Positions 1 through 13,063 of a DNA stretch of 64,000 bases are shown here, in pieces. The number at the start of each line of letters is the position of its first letter. The first letter of the stretch is position 1. This DNA is from Atherinomorus stipes. Its lineage: Eukaryota; Chordata; Actinopteri; Atheriniformes; Atherinidae. The notes under the pieces were generated by a model, which ran no database searches, was not told the DNA's origin, and saw only the letters and a list, made by a program, of their open reading frames with translations. The stretch is from contig JALJCO010007076.1 in the NCBI GenBank assembly GCA_023101725.1, positions 186,001-250,000 of the forward strand, read 5' to 3'. Both the position numbers and the translations under genes were made by a program.

Positions 1-256
1 CCCCACCTCCTTCTCTCCCATCTAGTTCTAACAGACTCTTGGCCTGGGGATGGTTGGCTTTGAGTGATGGAGAGAGGGGGTTAAAAATAAAAAAATAACA
101 ATAATAAAAAATAAAAAGAAGACTCGATGCCCCTTCCATCACAGCACAGACAACTTAACCACCACGCCGCCGGCAAATCCCAAAAAACAGAGCTGTTGAA
201 AGCCCCCAGAAAAGCAGCTTTCCAAAAAAAGGCACTCCAAAATCAAAATTAAAACA

Positions 257-265
257 TTTAAATAA
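257..265 (-). promoter_or_regulatory. AU-rich element nonamer in pim3 3' UTR
   Basis: On the transcript strand the bases read UUAUUUAAA, which satisfies the UUAUUUA(U/A)(U/A) destabilising consensus. It lies about 420 nt after the stop codon. Function is inferred. Confidence 0.45.
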
Positions 266-375
266 AAAATTTACTCCAAGCTCTATGAGAGCAGCCATAT
301 CTGAATAGGAAGGCCTTGCCAGCTGTATATATACCAGCCTAGTAACAAAAGTAAAGTTAAGTTTAAAAGGGAGGG

Positions 376-387
376 GAAATAAATAGT
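376..387 (-). promoter_or_regulatory. Second AU-rich element in pim3 3' UTR
   Basis: On the transcript strand the sequence is ACUAUUUAUUUC, an AUUUA core with flanking U, one base off the nonamer consensus. With the copy at 257-265 it makes a plausible mRNA-instability region. Confidence 0.4.
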
Positions 388-680
388 GCTGGTAAGACCG
401 CCCAAACAGCAAAATGTTCCCCTTTAGGAAACAAGTATAATCGACTGAAATGAAAAAAGAGGGGATGGGGAAAATAAGATAAAGAGGAACAAACTGTAAT
501 AAATTAGAAATTCCCTACAGAAGAGGAAAATTAAAGTACATTTTACTTGCTGGGCCAGCTGAGTCAAGTGCCTGGCCACTGATAGACCAGTTGGGCTGCT
601 GACCTTTAGTCCATATAACCCCCTTCTGTCCCCAACCCCTTCTTTCCTCAGAAAGTCTTTTCAGTCTATCAGAGCCACAC

Positions 681-3164
<2,484 letters not shown>

Positions 3165-3660
3165 ATTCGAGCTGAAAAGCCGATGTAAACGATCCCTTTT
3201 TAACCGTTAGAGTCACAAGAAGCAATGCAGAAAAAGAAGAGGTGAATTTAGGCGCAGTATAAATGGTGGTGCGGACCGTCTTGGCTGCGAGGGAATATTA
3301 TCCAGTCCAGCAGTGCGCCAACTCCGCCGCACCGCGCCCGTCAGAGTCGTGTCACGACCGCGAAGTCGCACACCGCTTCCCGAAAACCGGCATCAAATCT
3401 CTCTCGTGTGTCTTAATGCAAGCGATTCCGAGAAAAAAGTCCTCTTAAACAAGAAAAAATAAGCCAATAACTGCGATGAGTATAGTGACCGTGTCGACAG
3501 TAGAGTGCGTTTAAAGGGCCACCGCGGTGTGTTATTATCCCGAAGAGTGGCCGCTGTCTGAGCTTTGGCGCGGTCTTCCCAAGCCAATATTTTGACGCGC
3601 AACCTGGATGCTGGTATCCCTCCGCCACCAATACAAATCGACGTTATCAGTAAATTCCGG
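3165..3660 (-). promoter_or_regulatory. pim3: pim3 5' UTR and CpG-rich promoter
   Basis: CpG density rises sharply just upstream of the start codon. About nine CpG fall in the 60 bases from 3301 and six in the next 60, against very few in the AT-rich sequence beyond 3660. This is typical of a CpG-island promoter. No good TATA box is seen at a suitable place on the minus strand, so initiation is probably dispersed. The transcription start cannot be placed from sequence alone. Confidence 0.6.
3426..3434. promoter_or_regulatory. STAT/GAS-type site TTCCGAGAA
   Basis: Matches TTCNNNGAA, the STAT dimer consensus, about 260 bp upstream of the pim3 ATG inside the CpG-rich promoter. Pim genes are classic STAT3/STAT5 targets (family knowledge). 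One 9-bp match could be chance. Confidence 0.3.
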
Positions 3661-3858
3661 CGTAAAACAACGCCTTTTTAATATATACAAACTAAAGAAT
3701 CCCCAACGTGCACTATGTGTAATAACATTTAACTTTAATCCTGAAATTATTTAGAAATACACATTTTATAACGCACTATTTTCTCATAGTACGAGACGCC
3801 CAAGCATCCGTTGTCTGGAAGCTTTGCACTGTGTCCACTATCGACTAGAAGGGAACAG

Positions 3859-3957
3859 CCAATTAGATATCGTCTATAAATACCGTGTTTCGTATTTGGA
3901 CCAATCCAAAAAAGTTTTCATAATAAAGCAGCCGTTTGAGTGCACGTGGCGGTAAGT
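3859..3957 (+). promoter_or_regulatory. Possible plus-strand (divergent) promoter: CCAAT, TATA, E-box
   Basis: Seen in order: CCAAT (3859-3863), CTATAAATA (3874-3882), CCAAT (3901-3905), E-box CACGTG (3943-3948), then GGCGGTAAGT, which looks like a 5' splice site (GT at 3952-3953). The cluster points away from pim3 and could drive a divergent non-coding transcript, or act as a distal pim3 element. No open frame follows. This is inference from short motifs. Confidence 0.22.
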
Positions 3958-4194
3958 CTTCCCTCCCCTTTCCTCTGCAGCTCTGCAGCGACACAGAGAC
4001 CTATCGGAGGGGAAAGTCCAGTTTAAGGTGTCATTTACCAGCAACTCTGCAACTGATTATCTCTTTCAGGTTGTCATGTAGTGATTACTACTAAATACAC
4101 TGCTGTTGTTTATTTACACATAGTTTTCAAACCCTACAACATGACCTCTTAAAAATGAACAGTTTGAATATTAACAGCTGAGAATTATCATTAA

Positions 4195-4197
<3 letters not shown>

Positions 4198-4237
<40 letters not shown>
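4198..4237. repeat. (AT)n microsatellite
   Basis: About 40 bp of uninterrupted alternating A and T. Confidence 0.95.
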
Positions 4238-4240
<3 letters not shown>

Positions 4241-6599
4241 CTGATGACCATTTTAAGTGATAGTTTGTTTAATACAAATGGTATAAAATAATTTTAAAGC
4301 ACCATTACAAAGAAATTAAATAGTTTAAGATAAATTATATCTATAACACAAGCAAGCAAAATAGCAAACTGAAGAAACTAAATAAGGCATTTTTCTGTAC
4401 CTTTTAAAACACACACATATACACAATATGATACAATAACAGTCTACACAGTCGTATTTAGAGGATGATACACAAGAACTCTATTTCAGTGTTATATCAA
4501 ACACTGTCATGCATTGTGAGTAGCCTATGAAAACAAAACAGTGTACTACCAAGATAAAAATGACACATGGAAACATTCAGAAAGTATAAGTGGCCAGCTG
4601 TTCTGTTTCAGAAGGAAAACTTTCCAGTTTTACTGTTAAACATCTAACACGACCTTGCCTTTTGGTGAACTTTCCACTTTTTATCTTGTGCTACCTCTGA
4701 TACCCTCAGCATATGAGTGCGTATGTGTGTGTAGCACTAACCAAACAGAGGCATCAGAGAATTCCAGGGAATGTTATCTCTCTATAGGCCAGCAAAGTTA
4801 TGTAAATGCACACACACATGCTGAGAGAACAGAGTAACAGCCTGTAGGCTAACCTGCAACTATCTTCCGCTTTTTAACATATGATAACGCGATTTCAATT
4901 CATGTAAATTTCACTCAAAAGCCTGGGCTGTAAACACATTTGAGTTTGTATATGTGGAAAGTTTGCAAGTTACCCCCACATTAAAAAAGTAGCCTAAATT
5001 TGAGATGCCATAAGAAATTTCATTTTACCAAGTATTCAAAGTATTTTATGCATTTGCATTTAAAGGGGATGTACGACTATATACATGCAGATTGTGTGTG
5101 GGTATATGGAAGAACCTCAAGGGCTGGTTTGCTTTTATCTTATGAGATATTTGCATAAAAGAGTTCAAAGGTTTAATGGATTACGCTTCAAAGAAAATGC
5201 ATACAAACCTGCAGCCCCGTTCTTCCCTTCAGAAACATGCTTTGCCTCCCTTCTCAGCATGATCATCCTGTAGTTTGGGATACCACATATATTTTTTATA
5301 TACAACTGTATATATACACACTGTATATAGGGATACATATTCACAGCCACTGTTAATTTATCATATAAAGTTGCCAAAGTTGCATGTGAGACCTATTTTA
5401 TTTTATCTTTTTTTTTTATTGTTTTTCCAAAGGGACTCCAACTCTCTTGCACATCTGTATGTGAAGCTTGTACTCCCAGAGTCCAAACAGGTTGCCATAG
5501 GTGGAACGGAGTTACCAAGTGGCTTGCTATCACAAGCTTATCTGAGTTGCTATGTCTGTGCTAGCCTTATTTAATGTGCCAATCCACACAAAGCCACACA
5601 GCATGGAGGACTCTCTGGAACACAGGGACACACACTTAAAATTAACCACCCTAAGCAAGTGCAACAGGTGGATCAAATGAATACTTCCTCCAGTATCCCC
5701 TCTATGCAAGTATGCAAATGGACATGGAATGGATAGGATGCTGAAATGACATCAAATGTCAACCTTGGGACAGATTGTTGACTTGCGCGTGGTATGCGCT
5801 TCCTTTCACCCAGTGTATGTTAGGACAGGCATCAGCAGTCACAGTCCTTGATATGACAAATATAGCGTAAATAATCATCATTATCTCTCCTCTTTAACTT
5901 TACTCTTAATGAGGAGCTGGTATACAAAACAACCAGTGTGCTCCTCTTACTATGACTAATTGGAGCAGATTAGTTTTGGTTGATGGGTTGAACAAAGGCT
6001 CATGAAGAGACAAAGTGTAAAGCTTTAGATGCAAAAAGTGGATTGTTTCTTTCACCTTACAGTACATGCCCCCCATGGCAAACAGTCTGGCACATGGATC
6101 TCCCAATTCGATTTTTCTATGTATTACATGCAAATAAAACCAGGCTTTGCCCTGGATGAGGTTCAGTTAAGTTGTGGTGCATTCAAGAGTGTAATCATTA
6201 TTTCGTTCTTGGCATTCGGAACAACTTGAGGGGTAAGTCAGGCAGTTGGCCAACCAGGCGTGCTGACAGGAGAAGCACAAACAGCTGTTTTGCCGTTGCT
6301 CGGTATGAACGTGTGGTATGCAGTTGTTGTCTGCTCTCACGGGAAATCATCTAAACTTTTGTTTATGCTCACCAATCATTTGATTTGTGCATGTGGAGAA
6401 AAGGGAGGGAGCAACAAGAGCAGGAAAGAAATGGCTTGTGGCCTGCTGATGAGCTGAAACCGTTTATCCTCCTCCTTAGCACTCTCTCTCTTCATTTTTT
6501 TTGCCATTTTTCGCTTTTCTCAGCGTGCCTGGGATGCCTCCCATTTTCTTTTGCTCTAATTATTGCTTCAGTAAACTGTGTCAGTGAGCGGAAATAGTT

Positions 6600-6860
6600 T
6601 CGATAAGAGGTCCGCCTGCGTTTGCATCTGTAATTTGATGGGTTTCATCGAGGACACGTAAAACCAGGCTCACCATAGTGTACGTGGCCACATCAGAGCC
6701 TCAGGGTCGGCTGAGGGTATTTTTAGCCCCATCGAGCTAGCCCGGTGGCAGCCACATCATTTTGGTAAGCCGCCGATTGAAATCAATATAGCTTGGTTGT
6801 GCTGGTGACCTGTGCCAGGGAAATCTGAGAGACTGAATTTGTTGAGCCTCATGCTCCGGT
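6600..6860. other. Candidate conserved non-coding element
   Basis: A compact stretch of balanced composition between AT-rich flanks, without low-complexity runs. It contains CATCGAGG, ATCGAGCTAGCC, a TGATTTCAATC-like segment (complement strand) and TTGCATCTGTAATTTG. It does not read as protein in any frame. Conservation is guessed from composition only. Confidence 0.18.
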
Positions 6861-7649
6861 TAGATTCCTAAACTTGCGTGGGGTAAGCATATCATGCTCA
6901 ATATAGCAGTGTCCTCATGCAAAGGTAGATTACATTACAGAAGAAGCTTACATATTTTAAGTATTTAATACAATAAATTGAATTTTTAAAAAAGACACAA
7001 ATTAGAAGAATTTACAACTGTGAAATAACAGCTGGAACAAACACAAATCTTTTGATTGACCTATATATTTACTGTATGTACCGTTAGGAAAAGTGTGAGA
7101 ACCTCAGCCATTTAGTCAGAGTTACAGTGGGATGGATTAATTTCTCTTCCACTTATGTGACCAGGCTTTTAGCATTTAAAACACTTTACATAATCCCCTG
7201 AGCATACATGTGTCAAAATACACACATTTTCTAATATTCTACTGTGAGACAAGCCTCTTTGTGCTGGACAGGTTACGGCTTCTAGTCATGAGTGCAGCAT
7301 GCCAACCAGGTTGCTGTATGGATTACTGTCTGGACTCACCATTATGTAACAATGTCAGGTCTTTAGTCAGTCTGCTAATCTGGCAGCCGCATTGCATAAC
7401 TGTTCGTTAGCTCCTTCTCCACATTCCCTCACACCTTCAGTTTCTTGCTCTTTATTCCCTGCATTCATGTATGTTTCTCCTTATGTGCTGTGCTGTATAC
7501 ACAGAGTGGTGGCCTGGGGTCATGCTTGGATAAATATGTGGGTGCATGTGTGAATTAGTGTGTGCAGCCAGCAGCCAGCTCTGAAGACAGTGCTAAGTGT
7601 GTGAAACATGGTGTAATTTCTTAATACAGTTTGAAATGTTTTGTTTGTT

Positions 7650-7762
7650 ACCGAAATCTCGCAAGATTTAATTTTTCAAAATATCGACCCAAAAACCGAT
7701 ACAGATATTTTCCAATATCACATTTTAATGCCGATATCGGCCGATAACATCGGAAATCCCTA
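7650..7762. mobile_element. Fish repeat fragment with CCGATATCGG palindrome
   Basis: Several ATCGG/CCGAT words in both orientations, including the perfect palindrome GCCGATATCGGC at 7730-7741, ending ATCGGAAATCCCTA. This resembles the terminal part of abundant fish non-autonomous DNA elements beginning TAGGGAT...CCGATATCGG. Only one end is evident. The superfamily is not determined. Confidence 0.45.
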
Positions 7763-7814
7763 ATTGTATTATTTGGTAGTTGATTGGTACTTGGAGGGGG
7801 CGTACAATAATACA

Positions 7815-7820
<6 letters not shown>

Positions 7821-7877
<57 letters not shown>

Positions 7878-7881
7878 TTTT
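7821..7881. repeat. (TA)n microsatellite followed by poly-T
   Basis: About 48 bp of TA dinucleotides run directly into a T tract. The tract separates two repeat fragments. Confidence 0.95.
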
Positions 7882-7915
7882 AACTGTGCTTGCCTTGATA
7901 TTATAGGTTACAAAT

Positions 7916-8010
7916 CCCGACAAGACCGAGACCAAAGACTGACAAGACTGTGACAAGACCAGGACAGCGAAAAAGTGGTCTCGAGACCAAGACCGGTCTT
8001 GAGAACTACA
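7916..8010. mobile_element. Fish repeat fragment rich in GAGACCAAGAC
   Basis: Repeated CAAGAC/GAGACC words end in two overlapping perfect 14-bp palindromes, TGGTCTCGAGACCA (7976-7989) and CAAGACCGGTCTTG (7988-8001). The text is typical of a dispersed fish repeat carrying ...CTTGAGTACTACAA. Class is not assigned. Confidence 0.45.
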
Positions 8011-8567
8011 AGTTTACTATTAACTAGCATTGGCAGCTCACAGCAGGCTGGTTCAACACCCTTCTGGTGCTTATCTCAATTTAACTTCTCTCTAACGGAT
8101 AATATTTCTCCCATCCAATGCAACAGGTAAAATCTTCAAGTTACCTGGCAATCAGAATGGTGCTACTGACCAGAGATCAGCTCTTAGCTTTGTTTGATGA
8201 TAGGATAGTTTGAGATTTTTATATGGCCACAAATCTGCAAATCACCCAAACTGCCATCCGCTGATTGAGTTTACCTTAGTTCTGATAAACTTGAAGGTGC
8301 ATTGCGCATGTTTAAATGTTACTATTCTTTCTTTCGTCCACATGCTCTTACAATTGCCTGATGTGTAGAATGAGCTGATCTGTCTCTAATACTGTTCCTC
8401 CTGAATGCTCAATGCGAGAGTTTCGGGTACGAAGCCTCAAGGGGACGCTTGTGGGGAGACGAGCTGCGTGTTCTCGTTCGTCTGGCTGCACCAGTGTCGT
8501 GTATTCCGCTGGTATTCTGCCACTGCAGGTCCGCGCATGTTGAGACAAAACTGACTGCAGCTAAAAG

Positions 8568-8795
8568 ATGGAGAGCAGGTGCCTCTCACACTACAACTCA
8601 GACTCCAGTAAGACAAAGAAGAAAAGTTTTGTCTTGTGAGACAAAGAGAGCCAAACTGGAGTCTGACCAGCGCCGGAGTAAGACGGGAGTAAACAACCAA
8701 GCAGCTTTTTTTCTTTCTTTTTTTAATTGGAGGGGACTTCGATCCAGTCTGGGAATAAAACAGGACGTGCAGTTGGCTTTCTTCTTACTAACAAG
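8568..8795 (+). pseudogene. Broken coding exon, probably transposon-derived
   Basis: The reading starts at ATG 8568 (MESRCLSHYNSDSSKTKKKS), then needs a frame change near 8630 to continue as CETKRAKLESDQRRSKTGVN, then a WRGLRSSLGIK segment and LAFFLLT. A donor AAG|GTAAAT follows at 8796. The basic/Ser-rich start and the R.KTGVN...WR.L...LG.K.D..LA.FLL pattern resemble N-terminal exons of uncharacterised, repeat-derived fish proteins that I have seen. A T-rich insertion (8706-8726) disrupts the middle. It has no partner exon that I can identify. Weak but not random-looking. Confidence 0.35.
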
Positions 8796-8810
8796 GTAAA
8801 TGTATGACGG

Positions 8811-11157
8811 AAATAAGGATGCATAATATTGCAATGCTAAGTTATTAGCATGTAAATGTAGCAATATGACAGCCATATGACTGTTCCCGGGGGAAGAGAT
8901 ACACATTGGCCACTTCTTAAATTTATTGATGCGGTAATTTTATAAGGTAATCATGGTCTCAGCCTCTGAATTTGGATATTTGATCTCCAAGCCAGCGTTA
9001 GCCTGTTGTTACTGTTAGCATACAGTCCCTCAGGTTACTCAACGATTAACTGTAAACAACTTGCAGATTTATACTTTATTACCTCAGTAGACATCGTGTC
9101 TCTAACTCTGGGATCAGACTGAGTGTAATGTGGGTTAAACTAAAAACCAATGCAGTCAAACCAGCTCATGTGTGTGCACGACATTAGCGTCCCTTCCACT
9201 TGTCGCCAGAGGGGCGAACTTCTGGAAAAAAGCTGGAAGTTGCACTGTTCTCCTTTAACCAACGAACAATCAGAATTGGGGTGAACAATTAGATTTCAAT
9301 ATCTCATCTTGCAGTAACAAAACGACTCTGTGCATGCTAAAGTAAGCATGCAGCCAATCGTCACACTATGCATCATGGCATAATGTTCATGGGAAATGCA
9401 ATTTGCTTCATTAATCACTTGCCAAACTGGCCATTAAGGTTTTATTTATTCCTGCCAAATTCGGTTATAGCCTGCATTTGGCGCTTGGCTGATGTTAATT
9501 TAGTTGTTAGCTTACAACTGTCTTTGCTAATCCAGGTTCAAATTATTAGGGGCATCATTTGATGCATTTTCCTCACAAAATTCACCATCACTTGCCACAT
9601 ATATCTTGTGAAAGAAATAGATATATTCAAAAATGAATGCTACTGAGAATATTACAAAAACAAATAATTGTTGGTCGCTTCTTTTTGGTGTATTTATTTG
9701 ATCACGCTGTATTGTCCAACCCTGCTGTTTATTCCTAATGTGACAGCTGGATATTAGAGCTCTTAAAAATTACACTTGATACATGTATATACGATACCCA
9801 ACAAGCACATGTGATGAATTTGACACTGTCTTAGATGGAAAGGTATGGGGGAATCAGGACATTACAGTATCCTTATTTTAATAGATTTTAAGATTTCTGA
9901 AATGTGTTCAAATCAAACTTTCAGTTCTCCTCAGTCTTCTTATTATGCTCTATAAGATAAGTGGTTCAAAATTTGCTTTCAGTTTGGAACCAAACATAAA
10001 ACATATCTGTACATTTTCTGCAACAGCAACAAAATGCATGGTAGTTGTTTGACTGTATCAGACACAATAATATCCACCTACCCCTTTATGTTGAAGTTGG
10101 TGTGCAGACTAAAAGCCAGCCCCTTCCTGACACGGAAAACCCTGGCTTTGGGCTTAACATACCTTGCTAATGCATTAATGCACAGAGTGCAATGACAAGT
10201 GGTGAATAAGTTGTTGTACTGCAGCGTCCAGTACTCAAATTACACTGTGCATAAACTACTGTCAAACATCTTTTAAATAGACACTGAGGTAGGCAAATGT
10301 GGATGATTTTATGATGAACATATCTGGGCTCTATCTTCTGTGTGCACATAGTGTTTGTGTGTTCATATAAATACTGCAGGAGGGGACAGAACAGGCCGCA
10401 GGGCTTGAGTTGGAGATTTCATAAAAACAAATCCCATTTGATCATTTCGGATAGGAACATTTTTATTGCATTAGTTCAGGTTTTACGTATGGGTTGGCCT
10501 TTGATTACTCCATGTTAAAAGGCTGCCACACTGCCCAACTAACAGCTAAAGCAGTAAAATATTTTGTAGTAGAGAAGATTAGCACAGTTTTGATGGGAAA
10601 ATTCAAAACAGGTGCTTTTTTTTTTTCACCGTTCTGCCCCTCATGGGGTTTCCTTAGGCAACCATGTGGATGCAATTTTAGCTATCAAAGCAGCATTGCA
10701 AGTTTTGCTTAACAGTTGACAGAATGGTTTGCATTCCACCTCTTATCCTCATTAGGGGATTCTTATTTAATGGTAAATAATCACATTCAAAGTCTATTGC
10801 TCAAACTGTTTTTGAAGTCCGTCCTTAAAACAGCTGCACTGGGGGCTAATCCTAGAAACAGAGCTGCCGCATACACTGTCCTCACACCGTATATGAAAGT
10901 TTTCAGCTTAAGTACTCTACTTCCCTCCAGTGACTTGATCCATTTAACTGCCCATTCCTGTCTTAAGAGGATACTGCGACCAAAGCCTTAAATCCCCCAG
11001 GCCCATGACCCCGGGTGGAGGCTGGCTGTAAGGCCAGAGATGGTCCACAGAGCTCTGATTGAGCCCTGTATTTTCAAACAGAACAAATTAGTGGCTCACT
11101 TTCATGAGAGGAATTCAATTTACTTCCCTTTCAGATCATTAGAGGACTAAAGTCCCA
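8811..11157. other. Intergenic, no gene recognised
   Basis: AT-rich sequence, all frames interrupted. The part to about 9320 may still belong to the repeat that carries the broken exon at 8568-8795, since it has GTTAGC/GCTAAC-type words common in fish repeats. Nothing else is recognised. Confidence 0.5.
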
Positions 11158-11160
11158 AGC

Positions 11161-11220
11161 AAAAAAAAAAAAAAAAAAAAAGCTGTAAAAAAAAATTTAT
11201 TTTTTTTTTTAAATTTTTTT
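11161..11220. repeat. Poly-A tract and adjacent A/T-rich inverted tract
   Basis: A21 (11161-11181), a short spacer, then A-run/T-run sequence that could fold on itself. It sits just before the retroposed element at 11258. Confidence 0.85.
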
Positions 11221-11257
11221 CATCGGCTTTATTCATAACCAAAACAGCCATATATGT

Positions 11258-11644
11258 CAGTCAGTCATTCTCTACTGCTTATCCAGACCAGTTCAGGGTT
11301 ACTGGAGCCCATCCCAGCCATTATCAGGTGAGAGGCAGGTACACCCTGGACAGGTCACCAGTCTGTGGCAGGGCCAACACAGAGAGAAAGACAACCACTC
11401 ACACTCACATTCATACCTAGGGCCAATTTAGAGTGAGCAATTAACCAAACATGCATGTCTTTGGACGGTGGGAGGAAGCCGGAGTACCCGGAGAGAACCC
11501 ACGCATACACGGGCAGAACATGCAAACTCCACACAGGAAGGCCATTGTTGGAATTGTTCGAACCCCCCTCCCCAGGCGAGACTTGAACTAGCAACCATCA
11601 TATTGTGAAGCTGTGTTGTTAACCACCATGCACAGCCCATACAA
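11258..11644 (+). mobile_element. ~390-bp retroposed fish repeat, copy 1
   Basis: Bounded by a 10-bp target-site duplication CCATATATGT (11248-11257 and 11645-11654). The interior has the highly repeated fish text CTGCTTATCC, GGACAGGTCACCAGTCTGT, GGGCCAACACAGAGAGA, ATGTCTTTGGAC, GAACATGCAAACTCCACACA and ends AACCACCATGCACAGCCC. I recall this text from tails of L2-clade LINEs (Maui-like), but both copies here begin at the same point, more like a SINE than random 5' truncation. The minus-strand open frames here are only repeat translations. Confidence 0.8.
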
Positions 11645-11765
11645 CCATATATGTAATTTTTCAAATTATTTTAACCCTTAAAATGCCAGGATGATGGCAT
11701 GATGTCACTTTTTTTTATATCAAAATTATATAAGAATTTTGAAAATGTAAAATATGAAGTATTTT

Positions 11766-11768
11766 CTC

Positions 11769-11812
<44 letters not shown>

Positions 11813-11813
11813 T
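11766..11813. repeat. (CTTT)n microsatellite
   Basis: About eleven copies of the tetranucleotide TTTC. Confidence 0.95.
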
Positions 11814-12377
11814 GCAGAATCAGATTTATAAAACTGTATAACCTTTTGGGCTATTTGAGGAAAAAAAATGCTCTCAAAAATTGCTTTGAAAAAAAAAAGA
11901 GATTACTAACTTTTTCTATTTTTCTTTTTTTGCTTGAATAAAAATTAGCCCTATTCAAAAATATAAAAAATGTAACTGTCTGGTTTATTTTAACCCTTTA
12001 AACGCTGACTTGACAACATAATGTCACACACATACAAATCATTTTATAAAACTGGCATTTAAAATGAATTAATGCTTTGAATAATTACATATTTGGTCTT
12101 TTTGATTAGGACTGAAGTTGATTCATTTTAGAAAAAAAGGGGAAAAATAATAATATTTTTATTTTTCTTCTTCTTCTTCAATGATCTGAAAGGGTAATAA
12201 ATTTGTCCCTGGTATCTTGTTGACATTTCAAAGTTCTTTAAGGGAAACATATTCTTACAAAATAAAAAAATATCCTATGTGGGGTAACACAACCAAAATG
12301 GTGGTAAAAAATTGAGTAAAAAATAATCTGAAACGACAAAACGTAATATCCATAAGGCACAATGAGGTACAGCTCCC

Positions 12378-12403
12378 TTTTTTTTTTTTTTTTTTTTTTT
12401 TTT
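12378..12403. repeat. Poly-T tract
   Basis: 26 consecutive T, followed by GCAGGAA. Confidence 0.95.
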
Positions 12404-12620
12404 GCAGGAACATGTTTACAAAATGTACCACATTAGATGACAGTCATAGCTGACAGATACAAAGAGATGAAATTGATCAGTTTTACCTGTCAACGGGGCT
12501 GGGAGATCATTCAGTCCTGCTGTGGGCCGATATCTGCAATCCAGTTAAAAGTAATATATTGAATTCGTCTAATCATGTCAGAAAATGGCCCTGTGATTGG
12601 CTGATGACCTTCCCAAAGTT

Positions 12621-12675
12621 TTGCACTGCTTCTCACCCAGTAACTGCTAGGATAGGCTCCAGATCCAGATCTCTG
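12621..12675 (+). mobile_element. Degraded LINE-tail fragment
   Basis: Carries CTTCTCACCCAGTAACTGCT then AGGATAGGCTCCAGATCC, which matches the common fish/vertebrate LINE tail wording CCCAGTGACTGCTGGGATAGGCTCCAG. Short and diverged, with no boundaries visible. Confidence 0.45.
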
Positions 12676-13050
12676 AAAACCATGCTAATCAGAAAATATG
12701 GTCCAACACAGCCTGCAGGAGGTTAAGGTGTCCCTGCATGTCTTGTAGCTTATTTTCTTGGAGGAATACCAATTGCAACTCAAGTTATGTGTTGTGGCAT
12801 TCAGTGAAATGGAAATATACTCATTACTATTGGCACTGGGAAAAGATTAATTATGCCTCTTTTATCAAGTGTACCCAAGGGGTAAAAAACATATAAAATA
12901 AACAAAAAATGGTGTAAATTAGATTTTTCCTTGCAGAAATGGTAGAATTGCTGTAAGAAATGCTATAAAATGTATTAGGGGGATTTTGACTTTTTAAAAA
13001 TTGTTGATTTTGCTTTTAACAACTGATTAGACTTAAGACAACTTCTTTTT

Positions 13051-13063
13051 GGGGGGGGGGGGG
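13051..13063. repeat. Poly-G tract
   Basis: 13 consecutive G after a T run. Confidence 0.9.

Larger units (their letters stand above)
1..680 (-). other. pim3: pim3 3' untranslated region (continues past window start)
   Basis: Sequence after the pim3 stop, AT-rich towards the window edge. I see no AATAAA or ATTAAA poly(A) signal on the minus strand between 680 and 1, so the transcript end probably lies outside the window. Two AU-rich motifs are listed separately. Pim mRNAs are known to be short-lived, and AU-rich elements fit that. Confidence 0.65.
3961..7640. other. Intergenic, no gene recognised
   Basis: AT-rich single-copy-looking sequence with stop codons in every frame and no recognisable protein segment. 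It holds the (AT)n tract at 4198-4237. The stretch 6600-6860 is less AT-rich and looks more constrained (see the separate entry). Confidence 0.6.
11655..12620. other. Intergenic with simple repeats
   Basis: AT-rich. Two stretches beginning TTTAACCCTT, near 11670 and 11989, look like diverged copies of each other (each continues to ATGTCAC about 20 bases later), suggesting a small repeat. No gene is seen. Confidence 0.5.

Noticed and set aside
11556..11565. GTTCGAACCC, a tRNA/SINE B-box-like word
   Set aside because: It lies inside the retroposed repeat at 11258-11644, with no matching A-box, no clover-leaf and no tRNA-like ends. Copy 2 has a mutated version.
11355..11594. Minus-strand open frame shared by the two ~390-bp repeat copies (also at 25956-26162)
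   Set aside because: The similar peptides arise because both are translations of the same non-coding repeat. There is no start context, domain or frame constraint.
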